The translations under genes were made by a program, and so were the position numbers. From Brienomyrus brachyistius (lineage: Eukaryota > Chordata > Actinopteri > Osteoglossiformes > Mormyridae), in the NCBI RefSeq assembly GCF_023856365.1, contig NW_026042395.1, positions 62,001 through 126,000 on the forward strand: a DNA stretch of 64,000 nucleotides, written 5' to 3'. This document shows, piece by piece, positions 35,001 to 58,105 of the stretch. The notes under the pieces were generated by a model. It saw nothing but the letters and a program-made list of their open reading frames with translations. It was not told the origin of the DNA and made no database searches. How positions within the stretch are numbered: the first letter of the stretch is position 1; each line of letters begins with the position of its first letter.

Positions 35001-37370
35001 ACGGCCGGCGACTCCATAATGCGACGGTACGCTGAGACGGGAGGAGGCGGCCCGCCGGGTAATTCGGGCACATGGAAGAGAAACGCGGGCATGACTCAGT
35101 CGTGTAATGGAAGATGGCGCGGCTCAAAATGGGCAAGGGTGAAAGGGCAAAGGTCAGGCTGCTGGAGAGGAACCTGGACTCGTAGCTAAAAGCCGGTTGG
35201 GATCCACGCGGACCCTCCCGTCGTACGCTCAGGCTGGGTACAAAATCTGAACTCGTTCCAGTAAAAACAGTCGTGTGTGTGTATAAATGTATAAGACAGC
35301 AACTAATTTTTGCAAGAAGCTTTGGAAAAGAGCATCTGCTTAGCAATTAAAAGCATCATTATTATTATTATTACTATTCATAATGAATAATCTGGCACAG
35401 AACCTAACTTTCTGCACTAGCAATTTCAGGCATTCTCCGGTTACATCAGAGGACCAAGCACAGCGCCTGACCCCAGTACCTCAGCACATCAGTAGGTCGG
35501 CCGTGCGAGCCCTGCGTCAGGCTGACTAACCCGTCCCCGGCTCTACGAGACCTGTACCACATTAGCGACGGCACGCCTTTGTGCGAATTAGTGTCAAGGT
35601 GTTGCCTGGACTGCCTGATATGCCCACAGCACAATCTTCTCAGTGCAGCATGAGAAAACAGATGTTTTTTGTTCGTTTGTTTTTTACAGGATTAATATTC
35701 AAAGTGTGGCTCGTCAGTCTTGGCACCTCCTCCCTGGTTACACGTCAGTTTCATACTGATCCGAAAGCAGGCATAGAATATAAACAAGTGTTTCTCAAAC
35801 GGGTCCTCAGAGACCCCGGTAGGGAATTGGGAGGGAGCAAAAATGTGGACCGTCTGGGGGTCCCAGAGGATCGGATATAAATGAAAAATAATCTCAGGGC
35901 GGATTCACACGTCTCCATAATGGAAAGCTAAAATCGACCAGGGCAAGCAATAGCATTTCACAGTGTTATCTAGCAGAATATCTACCTAGCTTGCACTACT
36001 CAAAGAACAAATTCTCTCAACCTCAACTCAGACTGCAACACAAATTGTTCCTGCAGATCTGTGGAGAATGGGGGGGGGGGGGGGGTTTCACTATTTCAGC
36101 TATACTGCCTAACGTGACTGGAGCTTTATATCTCGTTTTGACAATACAGAATATTACTATTATTAACAATGTAAAAGCATTTCACAGTATGACTGTCAAT
36201 CAAATTAAAAAATAAATAAAAGTACAAAAATATATTCAGCTTAAGTTACATGCACTGAAAACGGCTCGGTAACAAAAAATGGAGAATTGAAATGTCCTCT
36301 TCTCACTGTCAGAGGGTCTGACTAAATTCCCCCCGTGTCTCTTAGTGGTACAGTCCCAATTGGCCCCCTACACATGTCCTTTGTGATCGTGTCATGATGC
36401 CCGCTGCCCTTCTGCGTGACCCCTGTGACGGACTGACACCCACTGTGCTCTGCATGGACGTTATGTGACTGACCTGTGGTCAGGTCATGTGGGGGCCTGT
36501 ACACGACATCCTGCAAATGGTCCCGCGGATATCAGACGCGATACAGGTGCCCAAACTGCCCACACCGATATGTTAGCGTTACTTTCTCCTAGTCATGACT
36601 GGATTTCCAAAGAACTACATTACAGCCACTTATCGGTGCATCTGAAGGGCGACATTCCAGGTACCTCCTGCGAGTTAACCAAAGGAAAACGCACTGACTA
36701 TTAGCTAATACTATTTCCCCCTTTTTCCATGAGGAGGGAGCTTTAAAAATTATTCACTTCCTTTGAATCGATCAGTCCTAACAGGTGACTGGTACACAAA
36801 TTTGTCCCGGCCCCGGGAATGGCGATTTACGGCACACACACCGTTGTTAAACACGATACCTGCTCACCATATGCTACCTGTACCAAATAATCAATCACCC
36901 ATTCATAACCGTCCCAATAAACACTCTAATTTTGTACTCTGAGGTCTCAAAGAAAAAAAAACACATATATGAATAGGCCCCGATTCGGAATGCTATTAGC
37001 TAAAACTGTTCTAGTGCAAATACTTAAAAAGCAGTAAAATGGAATAAAAGGTGGCAAAAGTTCTAATGCTGCAAAGCGCTGATGGTAAATCATGGAGGCC
37101 ACAAGCAATGGGAGATCGGTGCAAGCACTCCGCAGGTCTGGGCAGAGGGAAGCAAACGGCGCGGGTCTAAGAACAAGGAGAGCCAACAGGGACCATCCGG
37201 CGGGCCCCCGTCCCTAAAATCCCTCAGACAGTGCGGACAAAGCATCGCCGTCTGCCGCAGGAGCTCTGGGCGGGGCAGGAATGACCGTGGTTCTGGAGGG
37301 TGGTTCTGGATACCTCTTGGTTCCGCGGCGGGGCAGTTCCTGACGGGCTGGTGGAGACGAGCGGCGCCGG
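32011..37370. other. ANP-CLCN6 interval: likely CLCN6 3' UTR plus intergenic DNA
   Basis: I see no exon and no further natriuretic peptide ring here. On the minus strand, candidate AATAAA signals for CLCN6 occur near 34751 and 32654, so the long 3' UTR of that gene may cover part of this stretch. Poly-G tracts lie at 32671-32685 and 36070-36086. A GC-rich block with TAATTAG-type motifs lies at 34870-35220. Confidence 0.4.
35785..35875. repeat. Fragment of the GTGTTTCCCAA foldback family
   Basis: AGTGTTTCTCAAACGGGTCC followed by GGGAGGGAGCAAAAATGTGG and GGGGGTCCCAGAGGATCGG matches the layout of the element at 43972-44092. The right end is degraded. Confidence 0.5.
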
Positions 37371-49895
<12,525 letters not shown>

Positions 49896-49937
49896 TTTCA
49901 CCGGCCCATCGGATCCCATTGACAACACGCGCGTCAT
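49896..49937 (-). other. In-frame upstream ATGs of CLCN6
   Basis: Two further ATGs, at 49935-49937 and 49917-49919, are in frame with the CLCN6 start and would add 14 or 8 residues. Both have poorer context than the ATG at 49895, so they are probably 5' UTR if transcribed. Confidence 0.4.
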
Positions 49938-49983
49938 GTGACCGACAGGCCCCTCCCACCTGCTCGTGTTGTCGTCACGTGTC
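49932..49983. promoter_or_regulatory. E-box pair (M-box and CLEAR-like) at the CLCN6 start
   Basis: GTCATGTGAC (49932-49941) contains the TCATGTGA M-box. GTCACGTGTC (49974-49983) differs at one position from the palindromic CLEAR consensus GTCACGTGAC. MiT/TFE factors (TFEB, TFE3, MITF) bind such sites at lysosomal genes, and CLC-6 is a late-endosomal protein. Binding is inferred. Confidence 0.5.
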
Positions 49984-51150
49984 GATGTCGCGAGTTTCTG
50001 AAGCGGGAGCGCGCACGCAGCGCGTCACGTTGGGTATGTTGATACATCGGGAGGCAGTAGAAATGTTTTATGTAAGAGAAACCTTGTGAGTACCATTAGA
50101 CAATAATGTGATTGTACGTAGGTGTTTCCTGCTGGCCGTATTTAATATTTCTTGCATTTATAGAAAATGCTCCATATATTTAATCTACTGTGCGCCTTTT
50201 CGTACAGCTGCTGTTTAACAGGTAATTTTCACTCCAAAAGTAGTTGCTAGTCTTTTCCGCGGTGTTGTTGAATTTCCACATAACCAGTGGTGTGAATTCT
50301 GTACAATCCATTAAAAAGTAAAATATTTAGTTCAAAATCCTCACACAAAACAAGCGTTTATTAATAAATATAAAGTAATACACTCAGAAATGCCTCGTAA
50401 CATACCCCTCTGATACATCATACCCTTTTGTCCAAATTAAATATTAAAATGTATTCATTAAATATCATCATAAATAAATTTATGGCGTGTTAAATTTATA
50501 GCTTATCGGATTAAATTTAGGAGATACTGATATTTAAGGGCAAAATACTAGTGAAATGGACAACTCCAGCAACGCACTCGCACTACTCTACCCTGTCTGC
50601 TCGCGTCTTTGCGAAACATTGCCAACAGCGCACTCTGCTGGGCCGCTGGCGAATTGTGCAAAACCTTTTCCCTACATCTTGCGACCTAGTAGTTAAATTA
50701 CACTACCTTGCTTTTCAGTTCTATACGTCACTTCTAAGCATTTTTACACATTTTGTATGTTATTAAAGGAGGCAGTGACATGAAATTATCTTGAGTAATA
50801 GCACTAATATTTTTAATTAACATATCTAGTGAGCATACTGTGTCTAACACTTTGTCTCAGCTATTTTTATAAAATGTACTATATTTGGTGTGCCCAGCTG
50901 ACAGCTATGGATGCTGATGTTTGTCAGCATAAGATCTGAATTGTGTCATATTTTAAGCAATTCTTGTCCCAGGGTACTGTAAGTACTGCTGCACTATAAT
51001 GGATTATTGAACCTCGTGTAAATATCCAGAGATAAGAATCTAGTTTCATTGTGTTCCTTTGCATTTTACTGAATGTTGAGTTTGGTCTTTCTTTGTAATA
51101 AATTCCCTCATGTATTTCTCCTGTAGTATTCCGTCAGAAATTTACTCTGG
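49984..51150. other. CLCN6-side intergenic DNA
   Basis: AT-rich DNA between the divergent CLCN6 and MTHFR genes. No coding exon or clear repeat was recognised. Confidence 0.4.
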
Positions 51151-51229
51151 CTATTGAACATCTTGGCTTGGGTGGAGCTACAGTCACACGCATCCAACAC
51201 TATAGGCGTGTGTGCAATTCCCATCATCG

Positions 51230-51366
51230 TTCACAAACACGTATTTATATGGGTTGGAGTCTCTGAATCACTCATAATGCGTGTTTGAGTGTGTGCCCTG
51301 TGATGGATTGACATCCCTGTCTCATTCACCTGGCTTCTGGATATGGAGGATGGATAGATGGGTGGG
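51230..51366 (+). mobile_element. 3' end of a tRNA-derived SINE
   Basis: GTGTGTGCCCTGTGATGGAT and GGATATGGAGGATGGATAGA resemble the 3' third of the SINE family on the plus strand. It lies in the CLCN6-MTHFR interval. Confidence 0.45.
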
Positions 51367-52001
51367 TCCGAGTTGGAATAGAAGTTAGGATTCACAAGCA
51401 GTGCAGACTAGTTCATGCCAGCTAGGACCAGACGATAAGGTCTAATGATTTTGGCTGGAATATATGTATCAAGTTACCAAATACACTCACCGTGTTTTGG
51501 TTAACCTTTTTAATAAGCATTTATACTGGTGAAGTAATTATTTTAGAGGTTTTTTAAAGGATTTTAAAATAATAATATAATCTGATTAAAATGGGAAATA
51601 GATAATTTCCTTATGTACTTTGTGATCTGTAAAGTCACAATGAAGTTTATATTACACTTAATGTGAGAATTATTATTTTAAAAAAAGAACAAGGGGAGAT
51701 AATATAGAATTGTAATAGAATTGTTGAATTGTGACTGATAATACAGTCCGCAAAATTTTCGTCTTTATGTTTATAGTTGCCAGTATCTAGATTATTTTTG
51801 CGGTGGTGGGTGGATTTTAAATTATTTTATAATCACAGTTTTCACGGACGTAAGAACATGTATGACTGGACCCATCAGTTTTCCAACGCAGTTTTATATG
51901 GGTACTTGAAACGAGTATATCCGTTAGGCAGCCGTCGTAACCAAGCGGCCGTCAGCTACCTTTGTTCCTGCTTTGGCGTACGCAGAGTACGAGAATCGCC
52001 G

Positions 52002-52011
52002 GTCACGTGAC
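52002..52011. promoter_or_regulatory. Perfect CLEAR-type palindrome before MTHFR
   Basis: GTCACGTGAC occurs exactly, about 15 bases before a GC box (GGGCGGGG, around 52026). It lies near the probable MTHFR promoter and about 2.1 kb from the CLCN6 start. USF, MAX or TFEB family proteins could bind it. Confidence 0.45.
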
Positions 52012-52029
52012 CCAGTGCCTTCCTTCTCC

Positions 52030-52097
52030 GATGCATGGGCGGGGTTTAAATTCTGGCTAAGCTTCGGAAATAATCAGTACTGGGACTACGGCTGATC
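52030..52097 (+). other. Possible untranslated first exon of MTHFR
   Basis: A GC box is followed by a strong GTGAGT donor at 52098. The start codon at 53942 lies six bases after a CTCTAG acceptor (53930-53935), so a 5' UTR intron is expected. The pairing is an inference. Confidence 0.35.
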
Positions 52098-53935
52098 GTG
52101 AGTAGCGTCCCGCTACAATCTCCGTCTACCCAGGAAATCCAGTGACAGTGGGGAGTTATTGGTAATATAGCCTGTTTAGCAACCGCTGCAATTCTTTCTG
52201 TAAGATGTTACGTGCTGGAAAATAATTTAGTAGTTTAAAAGGATATTTGCATGAATGAATGAACACGTGTCCAGCAAAACTATCGTGGCGTAGCTATACA
52301 GGCATGCTTTAAACACTTTAGTAAGTTACCGTTTAAAACGATCCCACCGTATAGTACCGTGATCTTTCCTTCTAATTGAATGTTTAGATCGCACACCATG
52401 TTGTATACGTAATTGATATTTCATTCGCACGTTATTTTGCAGTGCAAACCAGTTAGTTTTAATGTTTAGTTTAATTGCAATATTACTTTTATATTTGTTG
52501 TGCAAATACGTATAAGTCAGACAAATGTCATCCGTCGCTTCAGCCATTGAAGCGCACAAATAACTCATGTATTCAGGGATGGTCGTCTGGACTCCCGAAG
52601 GAACTCTTGGAGGGCCGCTGTATCCGTAATATTTAAGGGGACACCCCTCACCCCTGCGAAGGGGGTCTAATTCCCTCGGGCGATTTTTGTTCCCAGTCAG
52701 ATCCTGCGTAACAATATGCGATAGTTTCGTTTATTTAAACTTTACTAATAAAAGAGAATGTTTCGACTCGACATTCCGATTTGCTTTTCAGAGATCATTT
52801 TGCTCAATGTTCTGTTTAATGGTGCGAACAGCCTCAGATTTGCAGTTGTACGCGGTGTAAAATTCTAATGTAAAAAGTTTTCATTTTTTAAACTTTTCAG
52901 GTCTGCTTAATCAAGATTGCTGGTGTCTATGATTTAGACCAATGCGAGTTATTAATAAGTTTGCTGAATTATATTTGTCAATAAACCACTAACAGAGTTA
53001 AATCGTACACGTTTGGAGTAGTTTGGTTTATTTTACATTTTTGACAGTCTTGAGCTACAGTCATCAGCTACAGTCATCATTATTACATCTTAGCGAATAC
53101 TCGTAAAATAAATGAAGTGAGCATTATGGTTAAATGTTGCCTACGTGCACATCAGTATTAAATGGCCAGTAGAGAAACAAGTAGCCAGTAATTAGTATGG
53201 ACATCCTGCTCCTTTCCACGTTATTTCAGTTAATGGTCTTTTATAAATAACACCGTGACGCTGTGAGGTGTCATTTATTTACAGCTGCTCTCATGAACGC
53301 ACCGCGAAACGGCTAATCTGCCGATTCTTTTTGACCCTGCAGAGCAGTGCATCGTTCCGAGTCAAACTCCATTACACACTGCTGTGAGTGAGTCACGCTG
53401 ACCATAAAGTGAAGCTGAGCTAATATTATCCTGCCGTGTAAAGATAAACATGCGGAACTGAACGTTTCTGCCTTGCATGTGTCTGACGATGTACTATGAT
53501 GTACTGTAGCACTCGTGGATAGTTAATTGAATTGTGCCAGTGAGATATACTTCAGTACAAATGTATAAAGAGGCTTCATTTTGTGGTATAGATACAAGGA
53601 CTCCGTGTTTAATGACTGTTAAGAATCTGAATCCAAAAGGAATATGCCAGTTTTAATTCTGACCTTTGACATTCACTCAGTTAAGAACAGCTGCAGTTTT
53701 GCAAGAATCATTTATAATCTGACATTTTCTGGTATTCTGTACAGAACTGAGAGATTTGAGTTTCTTATTAAAGCAATTCAGGTTAAGTACCTTGTTCATC
53801 CTGGAGGTTACCTAGAATCCTTTACTGTTATCACTCCATACACACCAATCTTTAGGACATAAGGATAGTAAAATTACCCATAATGCTTCTGGGAGTTAAT
53901 CTTCCATCTTGTCTTTTGCTAGACTCTTTCTCTAG
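52098..53935 (+). other. Probable 5' UTR intron of MTHFR
   Basis: No coding exon or clear repeat is seen. It would join a GTGAGT donor at 52098 to the CTCTAG acceptor just before the MTHFR start codon. Confidence 0.3.
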
Positions 53936-53941
53936 ATAGCA

Positions 53942-56472
53942 ATGGTGAATCAAGTGCAGCGGGTGGATGGCAGCTTTCAGGCCTCAAAGAGCGACTCGAG
54001 TGGGGCCAGCAACAGCGGCGGCGAGAGCTCCAAGGACAGCTCCCGCTGCTCGACGCCTGTGCTAGACACTGATCGCACAGACCGGCTGCGTGACAAGATG
54101 CGACGGCGCATGGAGTCTGGAGACCGCTGGTTCTCCTTGGAGTTCTTCCCGCCACGAACTTCCAACGGGGCCGTCAACCTCATCTCCAGGTGTGTGCACT
54201 GCAGCGCCACCCGGCTGCCAGCTGTGTGCAGGACAGGTAACACTTTACTTTAGCTGCACCATCATAATGCATTTATAATGCATTCATAGAACATTCATAA
54301 GCAGTATATCTCAACATCCTAACATACCTCAACAGCTTTAAGATACATTAGTAACAAACATTATATAATTATAATGTTTATTATCAAATAAGATTTGTTA
54401 TTAATGTATACTACAGCTTGCTAAGGTGTGTTAAGATGTTAAGGTATACTTACGTGCTGCTTATGAATGCATTATGAAGGTGCAGCTAATGTAGAGCGTA
54501 ACCCAATGTCTTTTAGACGTTTGTGTAAATTGAATGTGTTTGTTCCTTCTCAGGTTTGATCGCATGGGCTCTGGTGGGCCTCTCTTTATCGACGTCACCT
54601 GGCACCCTGCAGGGGACCCGGGATCGGACAAGGAGACGTCTTCCATGATGATCGCCAGCACCGCCGTCAATTACTGCGGCCTGGAGAGCATCCTGCACCT
54701 GACCTGCGCCAACCAGACCAAGGACCAGATCACAGCTCACCTGGGCAAGGCCAAACGGCTGGGCCTCAAGAACATCATGGCCCTCCGCGGAGGTGCTCCG
54801 GCTCCCGATATTGTTTCTAATCCTTTGCTCTTTCTCAGAAAGCTGAATTAAGGAATTAATGATTTCTGCGTGCTGCCCTTTAGATCCCGTGGCGGATGTG
54901 TGGGAGGAAGAGGAATGTGGCTTCAACTATGCCACCGATCTAGTGAAACACATACGCTGGGAATTTGATGATTACTTTGACATCTGCGTCGCCGGTAGGT
55001 TTCGGCCATATTGCTGTTGCGAGTAGGCAGATGTCATGTTATAACTTCCGGTCCAGATTTCGATATTGTAAATTAAATTATCCCATTACATAATTTTTTT
55101 TGCTTGTCAGAAATTTTAATTTAGTCTTTTTGCAGCTGCTGCTTGCAGAGAGTCTGGGGCTGAACGTCGTTCTGAGGATAATCATGTGTTCTGTGTCACC
55201 TTTTCCTAAAATTTCTGAATTGCTGAAGGATACCCCACGGGCCACCCTGAAGCAGAGAGTTACGAGGTGGACCTGAAACACCTGAAGGAGAAGGTGGACG
55301 CCGGAGCAGACTTCATCATCACGCAGCTCTTCTTCCGGGCCGAAACCTTCCTCAAGTTTGCCAAGGATTGTAGGGCTATTGGAATTACATGTCCCATCCT
55401 GCCCGGAATCTTCCCTATCCAGGTAAAGAGGCTGGAATGGATGAGAACCTTCATAAATGGAATTGCAGAAATTAATTTCTCATGGTTGTATGTTGCATCG
55501 TAGGGGGATGTTATATCATGCCACTGTTTACCTGTTTGTGGATGGTTTGACAGTGAAGCACATTTAACTTGACTTCATTTGGGTGTTTGTGCTTTCCAAG
55601 GGTTACCAGTCTCTGCGGCAGCTAGTGAAGCTGTCGAAGCTGGAGGTGCCTGAGGAAATCACGAGCGTCATCGAGCCGATAAGAGACAACGATGCCGCCA
55701 TCCGCAACTATGGCATCCAGCACGCGGTGGGCATGTGCAAGGTGCTGCTGGAGAGCGGCGATGTGCCCGGCCTGCACTTCTACACCCTTAACCGGGAGGT
55801 GGCTACGATGGAGGTCCTGAAGCAGCTCGGTCTGTGGATCGAAGATCCCAGGTTCGGCCACAGAGCCGTCTCCATTTCCTCTGGCAGTGTGCCACGCCCC
55901 CTTATAGAGGCACTGTAAAAGATATGGCTTCTCTTCTTAAGGCGACCCCTTCCCTGGGCAGTCAGTGCAAACCCCAAGCGCAAGGTGGAGGATGTTCGGC
56001 CGATCTTCTGGGCCTCCAGGCCTAAGAGCTACATCTACAGGACCCAGGATTGGGACGAGTTCCCCAACGGGAGGTGGTGAGTAGGAGGGGATGGTTCTTA
56101 AGGTGTCCATTTGTTCAACATCCTAAATGATTCCATCGTACAGCAGAGGAATGAGTGTGCATGAGGTGGGGGGGCAAATCACACGTAAGTAAATAGGGGT
56201 CAGGGAGCCGTCATGGCTGCAGGTGCTGCTAGGCTTCCAATTATTGACTAGAAAGAGGTGCAGAATCTTTCCATCAGTTCTGCCGTATTAGAAACTAGCA
56301 AGAAACTAAGTACAGTTTACAAAAAGTACCTCTAGTGATGCCCAGTCAGCCACGTCACAGTGGAACAAGTGGAACAAGGACGGTGAGCCAGAAAGGTGGT
56401 AGGGTAGGGTTGGGTTGGTTTAGGTGTTTCTGAAAGAGGTGAGTCTTCAACTGGTAATTGAAGGTTGTCTTA

Positions 56473-56503
<31 letters not shown>

Positions 56504-58105
56504 CTTATACAATTATTGTCTCTTTCAGGGGCAACTCGTCCTCTCCTGCCTTTGGTGAGCTGAATGACTACTACCTCTTCTACCTGAAGAGCAAGTCCTC
56601 CAAAGACGACCTGCTGAAGATGTGGGGAGAAGAGCTGATGAACGAAGAGAGTGTCTTTGAGGTGTTCACCAATTACATCACGGGGCAGCCTAATCGCTGC
56701 GGACACAAGGTAAGGGAGGTTTCCACAGTGAGTCTGCTGTTCAGGCAGGGGAAGGCTTCAGACTCGGACGGTACGAAGCGAACGAGGACCGATTGTCGAG
56801 CCGTTTAACGCCTTCTGTGTCAGGTGATGTGTTTGCCATGGAACGACGACCCCTTGGCACCTGAGACTAACTTGCTGAAGGATGAGCTGGAAAAGGTGAA
56901 TCGCCGTGGTATCCTGACCATCAACTCCCAGCCCAACATCAACGGGAAGCCCTCCTCTGATCCCATTGTGGGCTGGGGACCTCCTGGAGGATACGTCTTC
57001 CAGAAGGTCAGGCAGTGCCTCCGCACTACAGTGTCAAGACGTGCATCCAGTGTCCTTGTTGACGTTCAGTCTATTTGTTATTTAGCTATTGCTTTTATTA
57101 CAGATCGTCAGTTCCCACAATTTATGCTTAAAGTAGAGCAATGAATAAATTTTTTTACTGTATAAATGCACTTTTAGACTGAAGTTTTTGCAACTTAAGT
57201 GTACATGGGTATTTGCAGTGATGCAGTGTTATGTTGGGTATTGACTGTATCTGCTGAACTGCCTCATGTTTTGACGCTCACAGGCATATCTGGAGTTCTT
57301 CACATCTAGCGAGAATGTGACTGCTCTTCTTAAAGTGCTGAAAAAATACGAGCCACGTGTGAACTATCACATCGTTAATGTCCAGGTAAGATCTCCTGCC
57401 CTTTTATGAACCTCTGTCTCCAGCGCATTTTCCTTGCGCGCCTGAACAACGCTCTTTCTCTCCTATTCCAGGGTAAGAACACCACCAACGCTCCGGACCT
57501 GCAGCCTAATGCTGTGACTTGGGGCATCTTCCCAGGGAGAGAGATCGTTCAGCCCACTGTGGTGGATCCAGTCAGCTTTATGTACTGGAAGGTATAGCAA
57601 TGGCTTTATTGATTCCCTAGAAATGAACACCACACTATTTGGAGATAAGCTTTATTGATGTGAGAAGCATGTTTTGGAGGAGTTTACTTTTTACTTAACA
57701 ATGGAGTTCCTTGTTCTGGTTCTTGTAGGTAAGAATGTGTTTGACATTGTTGTGTAATAGTTCTGTCCAAAGGCGTAAGTAAAATGAAATGTGTATTTTG
57801 CCTGTTGTATATATTTTCAGTGCACTGTTGCGTAACATCATAATGGTTGTGATTGGTGTCTGATTGCATGGCCAGGTTGACGACGCGTCTGTCATTGACA
57901 GGATGAAGCCTTTGGCCTTTGGATCGAGCAGTGGGCCAAGCTGTACGAGGAGGAGTCGCCGTCCCGCATGATCATCCAGTACATCCATGACAACTACTAT
58001 CTGGTCAATCTGGTAGACAATGACTTTCCCTTGGACAGCTGCCTGTGGCGGGTCATTGACGATATGTTTGAGCTATTGGATGCACCATCGGAAGCCATAG
58101 AATAG
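53942..58105 (+). CDS. mthfr: Methylenetetrahydrofolate reductase
   Basis: Complete 655-residue FAD enzyme (human is 656) that reduces 5,10-methylene-THF to 5-methyl-THF with NADPH in the cytosol, feeding methionine synthesis. Coding exons are 53942-54189, 54554-54792, 54884-54994, 55229-55422, 55601-55851, 55942-56076, 56529-56709, 56824-57006, 57284-57385, 57472-57591 and 57902-58105; all introns are GT-AG and the frame is kept. Residues 1-38 are Ser-rich and end in RCSTP, with Thr38 at the position of phosphorylated human Thr34. The catalytic TIM barrel follows, with Glu67 in SLEFFPPR equal to human Glu63. Ala226 in AGADF equals human Ala222, the site of the common thermolabile variant. 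The second half is the S-adenosylmethionine-binding regulatory domain. The exon 5 donor (AG|GTTCGG) is weak, but frame and homology support it. The gene is divergent from CLCN6. Confidence 0.96.
54236..54503. mobile_element. Palindromic MITE in MTHFR intron 1
   Basis: About 268 bases that are a long imperfect inverted repeat. The ends read GGTAACACTTTACTTTAGC and the complement of GGTTACGCTCTACATTAGC, and both continue into CTGCACC and internal arms. TIRs of this GTAACACTTTAC type are common in fish genomes. I found no convincing target duplication. Confidence 0.7.
56477..56503 (+). repeat. Poly-T tract before MTHFR exon 7
   Basis: Run of about 27 T that lies some 25 bases before the exon 7 acceptor and may add to its pyrimidine tract. 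Confidence 0.85.

Noticed and set aside
34858..35346. 162-residue minus-strand frame
   Set aside because: GC-rich DNA gives long frames by chance. Composition and lack of motifs do not support a protein.
53919..54253. Antisense and alternate frames over MTHFR exon 1
   Set aside because: Shadows of the coding exon. Codon pattern and homology support only the plus-strand frame starting at 53942.
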